This document shows, one piece after another, positions 24,790 to 32,992 of a DNA stretch of 64,000 bases. Under the pieces are notes generated by a model. That model did not search any database, was not told the DNA's origin, and was given only the letters and a program-made list of their open reading frames with translations. The DNA comes from Neoaquamicrobium microcysteis (GTDB taxonomy: Bacteria > Pseudomonadota > Alphaproteobacteria > Rhizobiales > Rhizobiaceae): contig NZ_VSZS01000060.1 of assembly GCF_008180155.1 (NCBI RefSeq), forward strand, positions 163,742 to 227,741, in the 5' to 3' direction. Made by a program: the position numbers and the translations under genes. The stretch's first letter is position 1. Every line of letters begins with the position of its first letter.

Positions 24790-25785
24790 TTACGCGTTCA
24801 CGTCGATCACCACGCGCCCGCGCACGTTGCCGGCGATTATGTCGTCGGCCAGCGCCTTAATGTTCGACATCGGCTCGACGCGCGTGATGGCTTCCAGCTT
24901 GGTGCGGTCGAGGTCGCGGGCAAGCCGTGCCCATGCGCGCTCGCGCTGTTCCTGCGGCGCCATGACGGAATCGACGCCGATGAGCGTCACGCTGCGCAGG
25001 ATGTGCGGCAGAACGGTCGCCGGCAAATCCGCGCCGCCCGCAAGGCCGCAGGCTGCAATCGCGCCGCCGCGCACGGTCTGCGCCAGCGCGTTGGCGAGCG
25101 TGGTCGAGCCTACGGCATCGACGCCACCCGTCCAGCGTTCCTTCTGGAGCGGCCCGCCCTTGGCGGCGAGTTCTTCGCGGCTGATGAAGCCGCTCGCCCC
25201 CAGCCCCGCCAGATAGTCGTGCGTTTCGGGGCGGCCGGTGGCGGCGGTGACGACATAGCCCTTTGCTGCCAGCAGGCTGATCGCGACAGATCCGACTCCG
25301 CCCGCCGCGCCCGTCACCAGCACTTCGCCCTCGCCCGGTGCGATGCGGCCCCAGTCTTCCAGCGCATCGACGCACAGCGCGGCAGTGTAGCCGGCGGTGC
25401 CGATTGCCATCGCCTGCAATGGAGTGAACGCCGCTGGCAGGCGGGTCAACCATTCGGGCTTCAGGCGCTGGAAGCGGCTGTAGCCGCCCCATTCGGTTTC
25501 GGATAGGCCCCAGCCGTTGACGATGATCTTGTCGCCGGGATTCCAGGCTTCCGAACGGCTTTCAACGACGGTACCGGCAAGATCGATGCCGCCCACCATT
25601 GGCAGGCGGCGGGCAATGCGCCCCTTACCGCTGACTGCCAGGCCGTCCTTGTAGTTGAGCGTTGAATATTCGATTTCCACCAGCACGTCGTGGTCGGGCA
25701 GGTCGCTCGTTTGCAGTTCGCGAAAAGAGACGTTCTGGCTGTCGCCGTCCTTGTCGATCACAAGGGCGCGGAAAGTGGCTGACAT
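24790..25785 (-). CDS. acuI: Acryloyl-CoA reductase (AcuI/YhdH-type quinone oxidoreductase)
   Basis: 331-residue zinc-independent medium-chain reductase. AcuI-type features: STLNYKDGLAVSGKGRI, PMVGGIDLAGTVVES, GTAGYTAALCV, the NADPH motif VTGAAGGVGSVA, and LIGVDSVMAPQEQRERAW near the end. AcuI reduces toxic acryloyl-CoA to propionyl-CoA, protecting cells that degrade acrylate-forming substrates. GGGAG nine bases before the ATG at 25785 supports the start. It forms a single-gene leftward unit downstream of the GntR gene at 25823, 37 bases away, so it may share that promoter. General NADPH:enone reductase activity is an alternative. Confidence 0.9.
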   Translation of the reverse strand: MSATFRALVIDKDGDSQNVSFRELQTSDLPDHDVLVEIEYSTLNYKDGLAVSGKGRIARRLPMVGGIDLAGTVVESRSEAWNPGDKIIVNGWGLSETEWGGYSRFQRLKPEWLTRLPAAFTPLQAMAIGTAGYTAALCVDALEDWGRIAPGEGEVLVTGAAGGVGSVAISLLAAKGYVVTAATGRPETHDYLAGLGASGFISREELAAKGGPLQKERWTGGVDAVGSTTLANALAQTVRGGAIAACGLAGGADLPATVLPHILRSVTLIGVDSVMAPQEQRERAWARLARDLDRTKLEAITRVEPMSNIKALADDIIAGNVRGRVVIDVNA

Positions 25786-25822
25786 GGCGTCTGCTCCCGA
25801 TTCTTGTCTGGCGTTATCGCTG

Positions 25823-26566
25823 TTAGCTGCCCGCTCGCGCGGCCCGCGCCGCCAGCGTGGCGTTGTACATGGCATGGATATATTCGAGCAGCCGGCCGAG
25901 TGCGGCCGTTGCGGCCACGGCGTCGCGTTTGCGTACCGCTTCGAGGATGTCCTTGTGCAGCGTGACGACCTGATGGCGCTCGCGCAGGCGCACCACGATC
26001 ATGTTGGTGATCGGGATGAACGCCTCGATGACGGTGTACATCATCAACTCCAGCGGGCCGTTTCGTCCGGCGCGAACAAGCGCCCGGTGGAAGCGCACGT
26101 CCGACGCACAGAAGTCCTCGTCCGTCGTCGCACTGTCGCTCTGCACAGCGATTTCGGCTTCCATCGCGGCGAGGTCTTCGTCGCTGCGGTGCTCAGCCGC
26201 CAGCCGGCAACAGATCGTCTCGGTCTCCATGCGTGCCGTGATGATCTGGTCGATGTCGAACGCACCGACGCCCACCAGCAGCGTGGCGGCCGCTGTAATC
26301 GTCTCCGATAGCCCTTCCGCATCCGGGCGCATGACGAAGGTGCCGCCGGTCGGCCCGCGCTTCGACTGTATGAGGTTCTGCGCTGCAAGGCGCTTCAGGG
26401 CCTCGCGCACGGTGGGGCGCGATATGCCGTAGCTGCGGGCGAGTTCCTCCTCGGTCGGAAGGCGCTCGTCCATCTTCAGTCGCCCGTCGAGAATGGCCTC
26501 GCGTATGCTGTCAGCCACCTGCTTGGCGACGCTTCCGCGGACTACCGCATCGTAATTCAGGACCAT
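25823..26566 (-). CDS. GntR-family regulator (FadR/FCD subfamily)
   Basis: 247-residue regulator with a winged helix (about 12-78; LPTEEELARSYGISRPTVREALKRL) followed by an FCD domain (about 90-235; DVRFHRALVRAGRN, HKDILEAV). The LxTEEELA/SRPTVREAL pattern is the LldR/PdhR/GlcC type, whose members often sense lactate, glycolate or pyruvate. That fits the divergent FAD hydroxyacid dehydrogenase gene at 26748. GGGAG precedes the ATG. The 181-base divergent region has an AT-rich island including TATATATA near 26625. Confidence 0.9.
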   Translation of the reverse strand: MVLNYDAVVRGSVAKQVADSIREAILDGRLKMDERLPTEEELARSYGISRPTVREALKRLAAQNLIQSKRGPTGGTFVMRPDAEGLSETITAAATLLVGVGAFDIDQIITARMETETICCRLAAEHRSDEDLAAMEAEIAVQSDSATTDEDFCASDVRFHRALVRAGRNGPLELMMYTVIEAFIPITNMIVVRLRERHQVVTLHKDILEAVRKRDAVAATAALGRLLEYIHAMYNATLAARAARAGS

Positions 26567-26747
26567 GCGAACTCCCTCTATTGTCGCCGACCTTACACGC
26601 CTGAGCGCGCAAATCCAGTTTTATATATAGGTTTGACAAATATTGGTATGCTGCTAACGTTCTTGTAGCGTCGGATTGCTTGCGAGTGGCTCGGGTGAGA
26701 TTTTTTTCGCGTCGTTTCAGAGACTTGCGGGTTAGGGCGCAACGGTC

Positions 26748-28160
26748 GTGAGCGCACTGGACAGCGACCGCATCGCAAGCTTCATAGCCTGCATCCGCCC
26801 GCTCCTCGATCGTAATGGCGTTCTGGAGGGCGATGCCGTAGGCCCGGCCCGCGACCGCGACGCGACCGAGGTGCCCGGTACCAGACCCTTGGCGCTTCTG
26901 CGCCCTCGCAATGCAGCGGAGCTGTCGTCCATCCTTTCCGTCGCTTCCCAGACGAGGCAGTCCATCGTCATTCAAGGTGGACGAACCGGGCTTGCCGGCG
27001 GAGCTCGGCCGCGCGAGGGTGAAGTCGCGGTCTCGCTGGAGCGGTTGCGCGCCCTGTCGCTCGTCGATGAGGCGAATGCAACAATCGACGCGGAAGCGGG
27101 TGTGCCGCTTGAATTGGTACAGAAGGCCGCGCGCGAAGCGAACCTCTATTTCGGCATCGATCTCGGCGCGCGTGGCACGGCGACCGTCGGCGGCATGATC
27201 TCCACCAATGCGGGCGGCATTCGCGTGCTCCGCCATGGCATGTTCCGCGATCAGGTCGCGGGCATCGAAGGAGTGCTGGCAGACGGCACGGTCGTCGATT
27301 CCTTGCGCGGCCTTCCCAAGGACAATGCCGGGTACGATCTGCGGCAGCTTTTCATCGGCACCGAGGGAACGCTCGGCGTCGTCACAAAGGCAAAGCTGCG
27401 CCTGAGCCCTGCGCCGGTGACTGAAAGTGCCGCCCTGCTTTCCCTCGGGTCGGTTGCGGATGCAATAACGCTGCTTGCTTTCCTGCGAACACGTATCGGC
27501 GACCTGCTGGCCGCTTTCGAGATGATGCTTCCGAACGTCTATGAAGGAAGCGTCGCGCACGGCGGCCTTCAGCCGCCTCTGCCATTCGGCGCGGCAATCT
27601 ACGTACTCACCGACATTCAGGGCCGCATGCCAGAGGCGGATACGGCGAGGTTTCACGCGGCGCTTGCCGAGACCATCGAGGGCGGGTTGGTCCAAGACGC
27701 TGTCCTGTCGTCGTCGGGGCGCGAATTCCATGGCCTCTGGGCCATTCGAGAAGGCATCAACGACTATATCTTTGCGCAGGGCGAGGCTTGCGGGCTGGAC
27801 GTCGGCGTTCCTCTGGCCGGCATATCTTCATTCCTGAGCGATGCCGAACGCCGCGTATGCGCGATCGATGATCGCGCTCGTGTATTTGTGTTCGGGCATC
27901 TGGGCGACGGCAACCTTCATTACATAGTCCAGACGGACAACGCCGATGCGGTGACCGGCGCGGTGCTCGAAGCTGCGGCTAAAGCAGGCGGCACCATCTC
28001 GGCCGAGCATGGCATTGGCCAGGATAAGCGCGAATGGCTGCACCTGTGCCGTAGCGAGGCGGACATCGCCATCATGCGGCGGCTCAAGCGGGCGCTCGAC
28101 CCAGCAGGCATTCTCAACCCCGAACGTGTGATCCCCAACAGCACGGCACATACCCAGTGA
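26748..28160 (+). CDS. FAD-binding 2-hydroxyacid dehydrogenase (GlcD / D-lactate dehydrogenase family)
   Basis: 470-residue flavoprotein oxidising a D-2-hydroxy acid to the 2-oxo acid. PCMH-type FAD domain (about 45-220; IQGGRTGLAGG, GTATVGGMISTNAGGIRVLRHGMFRDQV, LFIGTEGTLGVVT) and C-terminal FAD-oxidase domain with GHLGDGNLHYI and SAEHGIGQDKREWL, typical of D-lactate, D-2-hydroxyglutarate and glycolate dehydrogenases. The start is GTG with only a weak AGGG upstream. It leads a two-gene unit with the nucleoside hydrolase. The exact hydroxyacid is undetermined. Confidence 0.9.
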   Translation: MSALDSDRIASFIACIRPLLDRNGVLEGDAVGPARDRDATEVPGTRPLALLRPRNAAELSSILSVASQTRQSIVIQGGRTGLAGGARPREGEVAVSLERLRALSLVDEANATIDAEAGVPLELVQKAAREANLYFGIDLGARGTATVGGMISTNAGGIRVLRHGMFRDQVAGIEGVLADGTVVDSLRGLPKDNAGYDLRQLFIGTEGTLGVVTKAKLRLSPAPVTESAALLSLGSVADAITLLAFLRTRIGDLLAAFEMMLPNVYEGSVAHGGLQPPLPFGAAIYVLTDIQGRMPEADTARFHAALAETIEGGLVQDAVLSSSGREFHGLWAIREGINDYIFAQGEACGLDVGVPLAGISSFLSDAERRVCAIDDRARVFVFGHLGDGNLHYIVQTDNADAVTGAVLEAAAKAGGTISAEHGIGQDKREWLHLCRSEADIAIMRRLKRALDPAGILNPERVIPNSTAHTQ

Positions 28161-29110
28161 GAGACAAGGAAATGGCGCAGAAGATCATCATCGATACCGA
28201 TCCCGGACAGGACGATGCCTTCGCCATCCTTCTCGCGCTCGCCAGTCCGGAGCTTGAAGTGGTGGGGATCACCGCGGTTGCCGGCAACGTGCCGCTGGCG
28301 CTGACGGAGGTGAACGTACGAAAGATTTGCGAACTGGCCGGTCGCACCGACATCCCCGTCTTTGCGGGATGCGACCGTCCCGTCCAGCGGCCGCTTCGAA
28401 CCGCCGAGCACGTTCATGGCGCAACCGGGCTCGATGGTGCCGAACTGCCCGATCCGGTGATGAAGCTGCAGGCGCAACACGGAGTGGATTTCATCATCGA
28501 AAAGGTGCGCAGTGAACGCGCCGGTTCGGTAACACTTTGCACGCTCGGACCTCTCACCAACATCGCCACTGCACTGACGCGCGCGCCAGATATTGCACCC
28601 CGTATCCGCCGTATCGTCGCGATGGGCGGCGGGTTGTTCGAGGGAGGCAACATCACGCCCGCGGCCGAGTTCAACATCTGGGTCGATCCCGAGGCGGCGA
28701 CTATCGTCATGGGAGCGGGGATCCCGCTTACCATCATCCCGCTCGACGTGACCCACAAGGTGTTGACGACGAAGGAGAGGATCGCGGCTATCCGTGGCAT
28801 TGGAACGCGGCTGGCCGAGGTTTCGGCTGGCTGGCTCGAGTTCTTCGAGCGCTTCGACGAGGAAAAGTACGGCACCGATGGCGGGCCGCTGCACGACCCC
28901 AACGTGATCGCCTGGCTATTGAAGCCCGAGCTTTATGATGGCCGTCTCTGTAACGTCGAGATCGAAACCGAATCCGAGCTTTGCGTCGGCATGACGGTGG
29001 TTGACTGGTGGGGCGTCACCGCGCGCGAGAAGAACGCAACATGGATCCGCGACGTCGACGCAGACGGCTTCTTTGCGCTTTTGACCGAGCGACTGGCGAA
29101 GTTCGGCTGA
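28157..29110 (+). CDS. Inosine/uridine-preferring nucleoside hydrolase (IunH family)
   Basis: 317-residue Ca-dependent N-ribosyl hydrolase that splits a nucleoside into base and ribose. The diagnostic motif IDTDPGQDDAFA is at residues 11-22, with FNIWVDPEAA and the metal/catalytic segment HDPNVIAWLL near residue 248. A GTG start at 28157 overlaps the dehydrogenase stop as GTGA; an in-frame ATG at 28172 is a close alternative. Pseudouridine genes psuG/psuK lie 3 kb right on the other strand, so this stretch may be a nucleoside salvage neighbourhood. Confidence 0.9.
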   Translation: MRDKEMAQKIIIDTDPGQDDAFAILLALASPELEVVGITAVAGNVPLALTEVNVRKICELAGRTDIPVFAGCDRPVQRPLRTAEHVHGATGLDGAELPDPVMKLQAQHGVDFIIEKVRSERAGSVTLCTLGPLTNIATALTRAPDIAPRIRRIVAMGGGLFEGGNITPAAEFNIWVDPEAATIVMGAGIPLTIIPLDVTHKVLTTKERIAAIRGIGTRLAEVSAGWLEFFERFDEEKYGTDGGPLHDPNVIAWLLKPELYDGRLCNVEIETESELCVGMTVVDWWGVTAREKNATWIRDVDADGFFALLTERLAKFG

Positions 29111-29135
29111 ATCCTGCGGGTCACGCCCGCAGGAT
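29111..29135. terminator. Bidirectional hairpin between convergent genes
   Basis: Perfect 10-base stem ATCCTGCGGG / CCCGCAGGAT with loop TCACG. It begins right after the nucleoside hydrolase stop and includes the stop codon of the opposing acyl-CoA synthetase gene. No T-tract follows, so it may act as an RNA 3'-end stabiliser or with Rho. Confidence 0.5.
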
Positions 29136-31193
29136 GAGGGAGTCGAGCAGCCGCACGCCCTTGCCTTCCGGCAGGACGGCGACCGGGTTCAGGTCAACCG
29201 CTTCAATGGCCTTGCTGTGGCGCAGGCCGAACTCCGATAGCGCGACCATGGCATTGACGAGCGCGGCGCGATCGGCTGGCGCTGCACCGCGAGCGCCGTA
29301 CAGCAGCTTTGATAGCCGGGTGCGCGACAGCATCGCCTCGGCCCGCTCGACATCCACTGGCAGAAGATCGAAGGCGGCGTCCTGCATGATCTCCGTCAGG
29401 GTCCCGCCCGCGCCTACGACGAGGCCGAGCCCGAACGGTGCATGGTTGACCAGCCCCAGCAAAGCTTCGACGCCGCCGGTCACCATCTCCTGAACCAACA
29501 CACCATCCAGCCGTGCATCCGGCGCATAGGCGCGCGCCGACGCCATGATGCGCTCGAACGTCTCCGCGGCCTGGTCCGCCGCCACGCCAAGCGCTACGCC
29601 ACCGGCTTCCGTCTTGTGTGCGATGTCGGGCGAGGCGATCTTCATTACCACCTTGCCGCCGATGCGTGCCGCGATGTCCGCCGCTTCGGCCGCCGTTGCA
29701 GCGATCTCGCCGATGGGGCCGGCCAAGCCGATCGCTTCGAACATGCCGCGCGCCTCGGCCTCTCCGATCGAGCCGGGCGCTGCATCCAGCGCCGCATCGC
29801 CAGTCTCGCCCGGCCAACTCACAGTGCGCGCAGCCTCCTGGCAGCGGGCGATGGCAGTCAGCGCGGCGCGGGTTCCCTGAAGGCGGATCGCATCGCCATA
29901 GGCGCGGGCGACGTCGCCATGCACGCCTGCCGACAGGTTTGAGATGGCGACGACAGGCGTCTCGCCCCCATAGGCGGCAACGGCGCCGGCAATGCCGGAA
30001 TACTCGTCGGCAATCGCTGACGACAGCCCGGGTGGCGCGTCCTGTGCGGCGACCGTCACGGCTACGTCCGGGTCCGCGTCCAATGCGTCCAGCGCGCCGC
30101 TATAGACTTTCGGGTCGCCGAAAGCCGCACCTGTCACGTCGAGTGGGTTTTGGGGCGTGGCGAAACCCGGTAGAAGCTCTTGCAGGCGCTCCACGGTTTC
30201 CGTCGCGAAAGTCGCCAATGGGAGGCCGACTTCGCTGGCGATATCGGTGACGTGGGCGACGCCACCTCCGCTGACGCCGATGACGGCCACGGGACCGGGC
30301 CTGGGCCGCCCGCCGCCGGAGCAAAGAACGGCCGCTTCGATGAAGCTGTCCATGTCAGGCAGATCGACGATGCCGGTACGGGCGAGAAATGCCGCCTGCG
30401 CCTCGCTCGCACCTGCAAGCGCCCCCGTGTGGGCTGCTGTTGCGCGCTGGCCTTCCGCCGAACGCCCAACTCTTAGCGCGATGGCCGTCTTGCCTGCGGC
30501 GTGAACGTCCTTCATCGCATCGGCTATCGACTCCGGATCGCGGATGCCTTCGATGACGAGGCCGATCACATCGGTTTCGGGGTCCTGCGCGAACCAGCGC
30601 AGATAATCGCCGAGGCCGGTCACCGGCGCGTTGCCCATCGACACCAGTGCCGACACACCGACACGACCGGAATTGCCGAGCGCGATAGCGCTTGCGCCCG
30701 ACGCTGATATCAGCGCCAGTCGCCCGCGCTTCATGGCGGGATCGAGCGTGGATGAGTAAAGTGCTGCACCTTGGCCAAGCGACACGAGCCCGAGGCAATT
30801 CGGCCCGCACAGCGCCATGTCGTGATCGCGCGCGATGGACGCCAGCTCGGCCTCCAGTGCTGCTCCCTCTTCGCCGGTTTCACCGAAGCCGGACGCCAGA
30901 ACCACGGCGGCGCGGGTGCCGTTGCGGCCTGCCTCGTCGATGATGGCAGGCACATGCGCCGCAGCGATGCCGATCACAACACAGTCGGGAGGGGTATCTA
31001 GCGCGGACAGCGAAGGGGCCGCAGCGTAACCGAAGACCGAGGTTTCACGCGGGTGGATCGGGAGTATCCGACCGGCATATCCCATGCCGACCAGGTTTTT
31101 CATCACGTATCCCGCCGACGCGCCGGGCCGTTCGGTAGCACCCACGACGGCCACGGAGCGTGGCGCCATGAGCGCCCGCATGTTCGGGTTCAT
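29121..31193 (-). CDS. NDP-forming acyl-CoA synthetase (acetate-CoA ligase family)
   Basis: 690-residue fused alpha-beta acyl-CoA ligase of the ADP-forming acetyl-CoA synthetase superfamily. Order: CoA-binding domain (PRSVAVVGATERPGASAGYVMKNL), succinyl-CoA ligase-like domains with ALCGPNCLGLV and the phosphohistidine region AAHTGALAG, then a C-terminal ATP-grasp domain (KVVMKIASPDIAHKTEAGGVALGV ... VGAGGTLTEI). The start ATG overlaps the enoyl-CoA hydratase stop (TGATG). Together they could activate and hydrate a branched or aromatic acid; feruloyl-type acids are handled by such synthetase/hydratase pairs only with a different synthetase class, so the substrate stays open. Confidence 0.88.
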   Translation of the reverse strand: MNPNMRALMAPRSVAVVGATERPGASAGYVMKNLVGMGYAGRILPIHPRETSVFGYAAAPSLSALDTPPDCVVIGIAAAHVPAIIDEAGRNGTRAAVVLASGFGETGEEGAALEAELASIARDHDMALCGPNCLGLVSLGQGAALYSSTLDPAMKRGRLALISASGASAIALGNSGRVGVSALVSMGNAPVTGLGDYLRWFAQDPETDVIGLVIEGIRDPESIADAMKDVHAAGKTAIALRVGRSAEGQRATAAHTGALAGASEAQAAFLARTGIVDLPDMDSFIEAAVLCSGGGRPRPGPVAVIGVSGGGVAHVTDIASEVGLPLATFATETVERLQELLPGFATPQNPLDVTGAAFGDPKVYSGALDALDADPDVAVTVAAQDAPPGLSSAIADEYSGIAGAVAAYGGETPVVAISNLSAGVHGDVARAYGDAIRLQGTRAALTAIARCQEAARTVSWPGETGDAALDAAPGSIGEAEARGMFEAIGLAGPIGEIAATAAEAADIAARIGGKVVMKIASPDIAHKTEAGGVALGVAADQAAETFERIMASARAYAPDARLDGVLVQEMVTGGVEALLGLVNHAPFGLGLVVGAGGTLTEIMQDAAFDLLPVDVERAEAMLSRTRLSKLLYGARGAAPADRAALVNAMVALSEFGLRHSKAIEAVDLNPVAVLPEGKGVRLLDSLILRA

Positions 31194-32005
31194 CAAACGT
31201 CGAGCCCGCGATAGGGCGAGTCGCGATATTCCAGATATTCCTTCAGCGTCATCTTGCCGAGTTTCTTCATCCACTCGTTGCCGGCTTTGGTGACGTGCAG
31301 GCCCGCGATCGACGTGATGTTGTAATTGAAGGACTCGCGCATGCCGGCAATCATCTGCTGATTGTTGATCGACATCTTCGTGTATTTGAGCGCGGGCGTC
31401 GGCACGCGCGACAGCTTGCGCGCAAGGTTTTCCGCCTTCTGCTTCAGCTCGGCCGCAGGCACGATCTTGTTGATGAGATGCATGCGCAACGCTTCCTCGG
31501 CGTCGATGGTGTCGCCGGTGTACATCAGCCAGCGCACGTCGCGGGTTGCCAGAAGCCAAGGCATCATCAGGGCCGGAGGGCCGGAATTGTGGCGCACTTC
31601 CGGCTCGCCGAACTTGGCGTTGTCGGCCGCGATTGCGAGATCGCAGCTCATCACCAGTTCCAGCGCGCCGGCGAGCGCGTAGCCGTTGACGGCGGCGATA
31701 ACAGGGATTGGTGCATTCCAGATGTTGAGGAGTGCCTCGGCGTTTTCGGTCATGTCCTCGACCCAGAAGTCGAAATCCACGTCGAAGTCGCCGCCCTGAA
31801 GATCGTAGCCCGAGGAGAAGGCTCGGCCCGCGCCGGTGATGATCAGCGCATTCACGTCCCCGTCCGCTACCGAGGCGGCCAGTGCGGCGTCGATCTCGCG
31901 CACCACCGTCTTGTTCATGGCGTTGAGCTTGTCGGGACGGTTGATCGTGATCGTCGCGAACTTGTCCGTGGCATCCTTCTCGTAAAGGATCGTCTCGTAA
32001 CTCAT
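31193..32005 (-). CDS. Enoyl-CoA hydratase/isomerase family protein
   Basis: 270-residue crotonase-fold enzyme with the oxyanion-hole segments GAGRAFSSGYDL and NGYALAGALELVMSCDLAIA, and FGEPEVRHNSGPPALMMPWL. The usual catalytic Glu positions of enoyl-CoA hydratase are partly changed, so hydratase, isomerase or hydrolase activity are all possible. GAGGAG precedes the ATG. It is translationally coupled to the acyl-CoA synthetase and lies downstream of psuG in the same direction, separated by 33 bases. Confidence 0.86.
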   Translation of the reverse strand: MSYETILYEKDATDKFATITINRPDKLNAMNKTVVREIDAALAASVADGDVNALIITGAGRAFSSGYDLQGGDFDVDFDFWVEDMTENAEALLNIWNAPIPVIAAVNGYALAGALELVMSCDLAIAADNAKFGEPEVRHNSGPPALMMPWLLATRDVRWLMYTGDTIDAEEALRMHLINKIVPAAELKQKAENLARKLSRVPTPALKYTKMSINNQQMIAGMRESFNYNITSIAGLHVTKAGNEWMKKLGKMTLKEYLEYRDSPYRGLDV

Positions 32006-32038
32006 TTCAACTCCTCGTTTTCGGCGCTGCTGCCGTCG

Positions 32039-32971
32039 TTACCCTCTGTCCGCCTTGCTCATGGCGGCTGCTATCTGCGCGGCAAGGCCGGCATTGTTCA
32101 GAACCAGCGCGATGTTCGCCTTGAGGCTGCGGCCTTCGGTTGCGCGGTTGATGCGGTCGAGCAGGAAAGGCGTGACCTCCTTGCGCGAGATACCCTTCTT
32201 GGCGGCTTCGGCGACCGCGTCGGCGATGACGCCGTCGATTTCCTCGGAAGGGATCGCGTCTCCTTCGGGTACAGGGTTGGCGACGAGGAAGCCGGTGCCG
32301 GTGCCAAGCGTCATATGGGCGGAGATTGCGGCGGCCAGTTCCTGCGGCGTATCCAGCCTGTGATCGGCTGCAAGGCCGGATTCGCGGGCGAAGAAGGCGG
32401 GGAAGGCGTTGGTTCCGTATGCAACCACGGGTACGCGCATGGTTTCCAGGTATTCGAGCGTCTTAGGGATATCGAGGATCGACTTCATCCCCGCGCAGAC
32501 AACCGCAACCTCGGTCGCGCCCAGCTCGGTCAAATCGGCAGAGATATCAAAAGTTTCCTCTGCGCCACGGTGCACGCCGCCGATGCCGCCGGTCGCAAAA
32601 ACGCGGATGCCGGCTCGCGCCGCGATGAGCATTGTGGATGATACCGTGGTACCTGCGGACTGTAACCTCGTCATGGCCACCGCGAGGTCGCGCCCCGACG
32701 CCTTCACGCAATCGGGATCCTTGACCAGCGCTTCTAGGTCCTCATCGGTCAGGCCGACCTTGATCCGCCCCTTCAGGACCGCAATCGTGGCAGGCACCGC
32801 GCCCTCGGCCCGAATGCGCGCCTCGACTGCGCGGGCGGTCTCTACATTCTGCGGATAGGGCATTCCATGGGTTACGATGGTCGATTCCAGCGCGACGACT
32901 GGCCGCCCTGCCGACAGGGCCTCGGCCACTTCCGGAGCGATGTCGAGAGCAAGTTGGTTGGTGGCCCGCAT
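32039..32971 (-). CDS. psuG: Pseudouridine-5'-phosphate glycosidase (PsuG)
   Basis: Cleaves the C-C glycosidic bond of pseudouridine 5'-phosphate to uracil and ribose 5-phosphate. The 310-residue length equals the family norm, with ALESTIVTHGMPYPQN, PATIAVLKGRIKVGL, TVSSTMLIAARAGIRVFATGGIGGVHRG and the Lys/Asp active-site surroundings. GGAG precedes the ATG. The kinase gene ends 21 bases upstream, giving the standard psuK-psuG pair. Confidence 0.95.
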   Translation of the reverse strand: MRATNQLALDIAPEVAEALSAGRPVVALESTIVTHGMPYPQNVETARAVEARIRAEGAVPATIAVLKGRIKVGLTDEDLEALVKDPDCVKASGRDLAVAMTRLQSAGTTVSSTMLIAARAGIRVFATGGIGGVHRGAEETFDISADLTELGATEVAVVCAGMKSILDIPKTLEYLETMRVPVVAYGTNAFPAFFARESGLAADHRLDTPQELAAAISAHMTLGTGTGFLVANPVPEGDAIPSEEIDGVIADAVAEAAKKGISRKEVTPFLLDRINRATEGRSLKANIALVLNNAGLAAQIAAAMSKADRG

Positions 32972-32992
32972 AGGATTCTCCGTTTGTCGGCG

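Noticed and set aside
26511..27731. 406-codon minus-strand open frame
   Set aside because: Covers the divergent promoter region and runs antisense to the FAD dehydrogenase; not protein-like.
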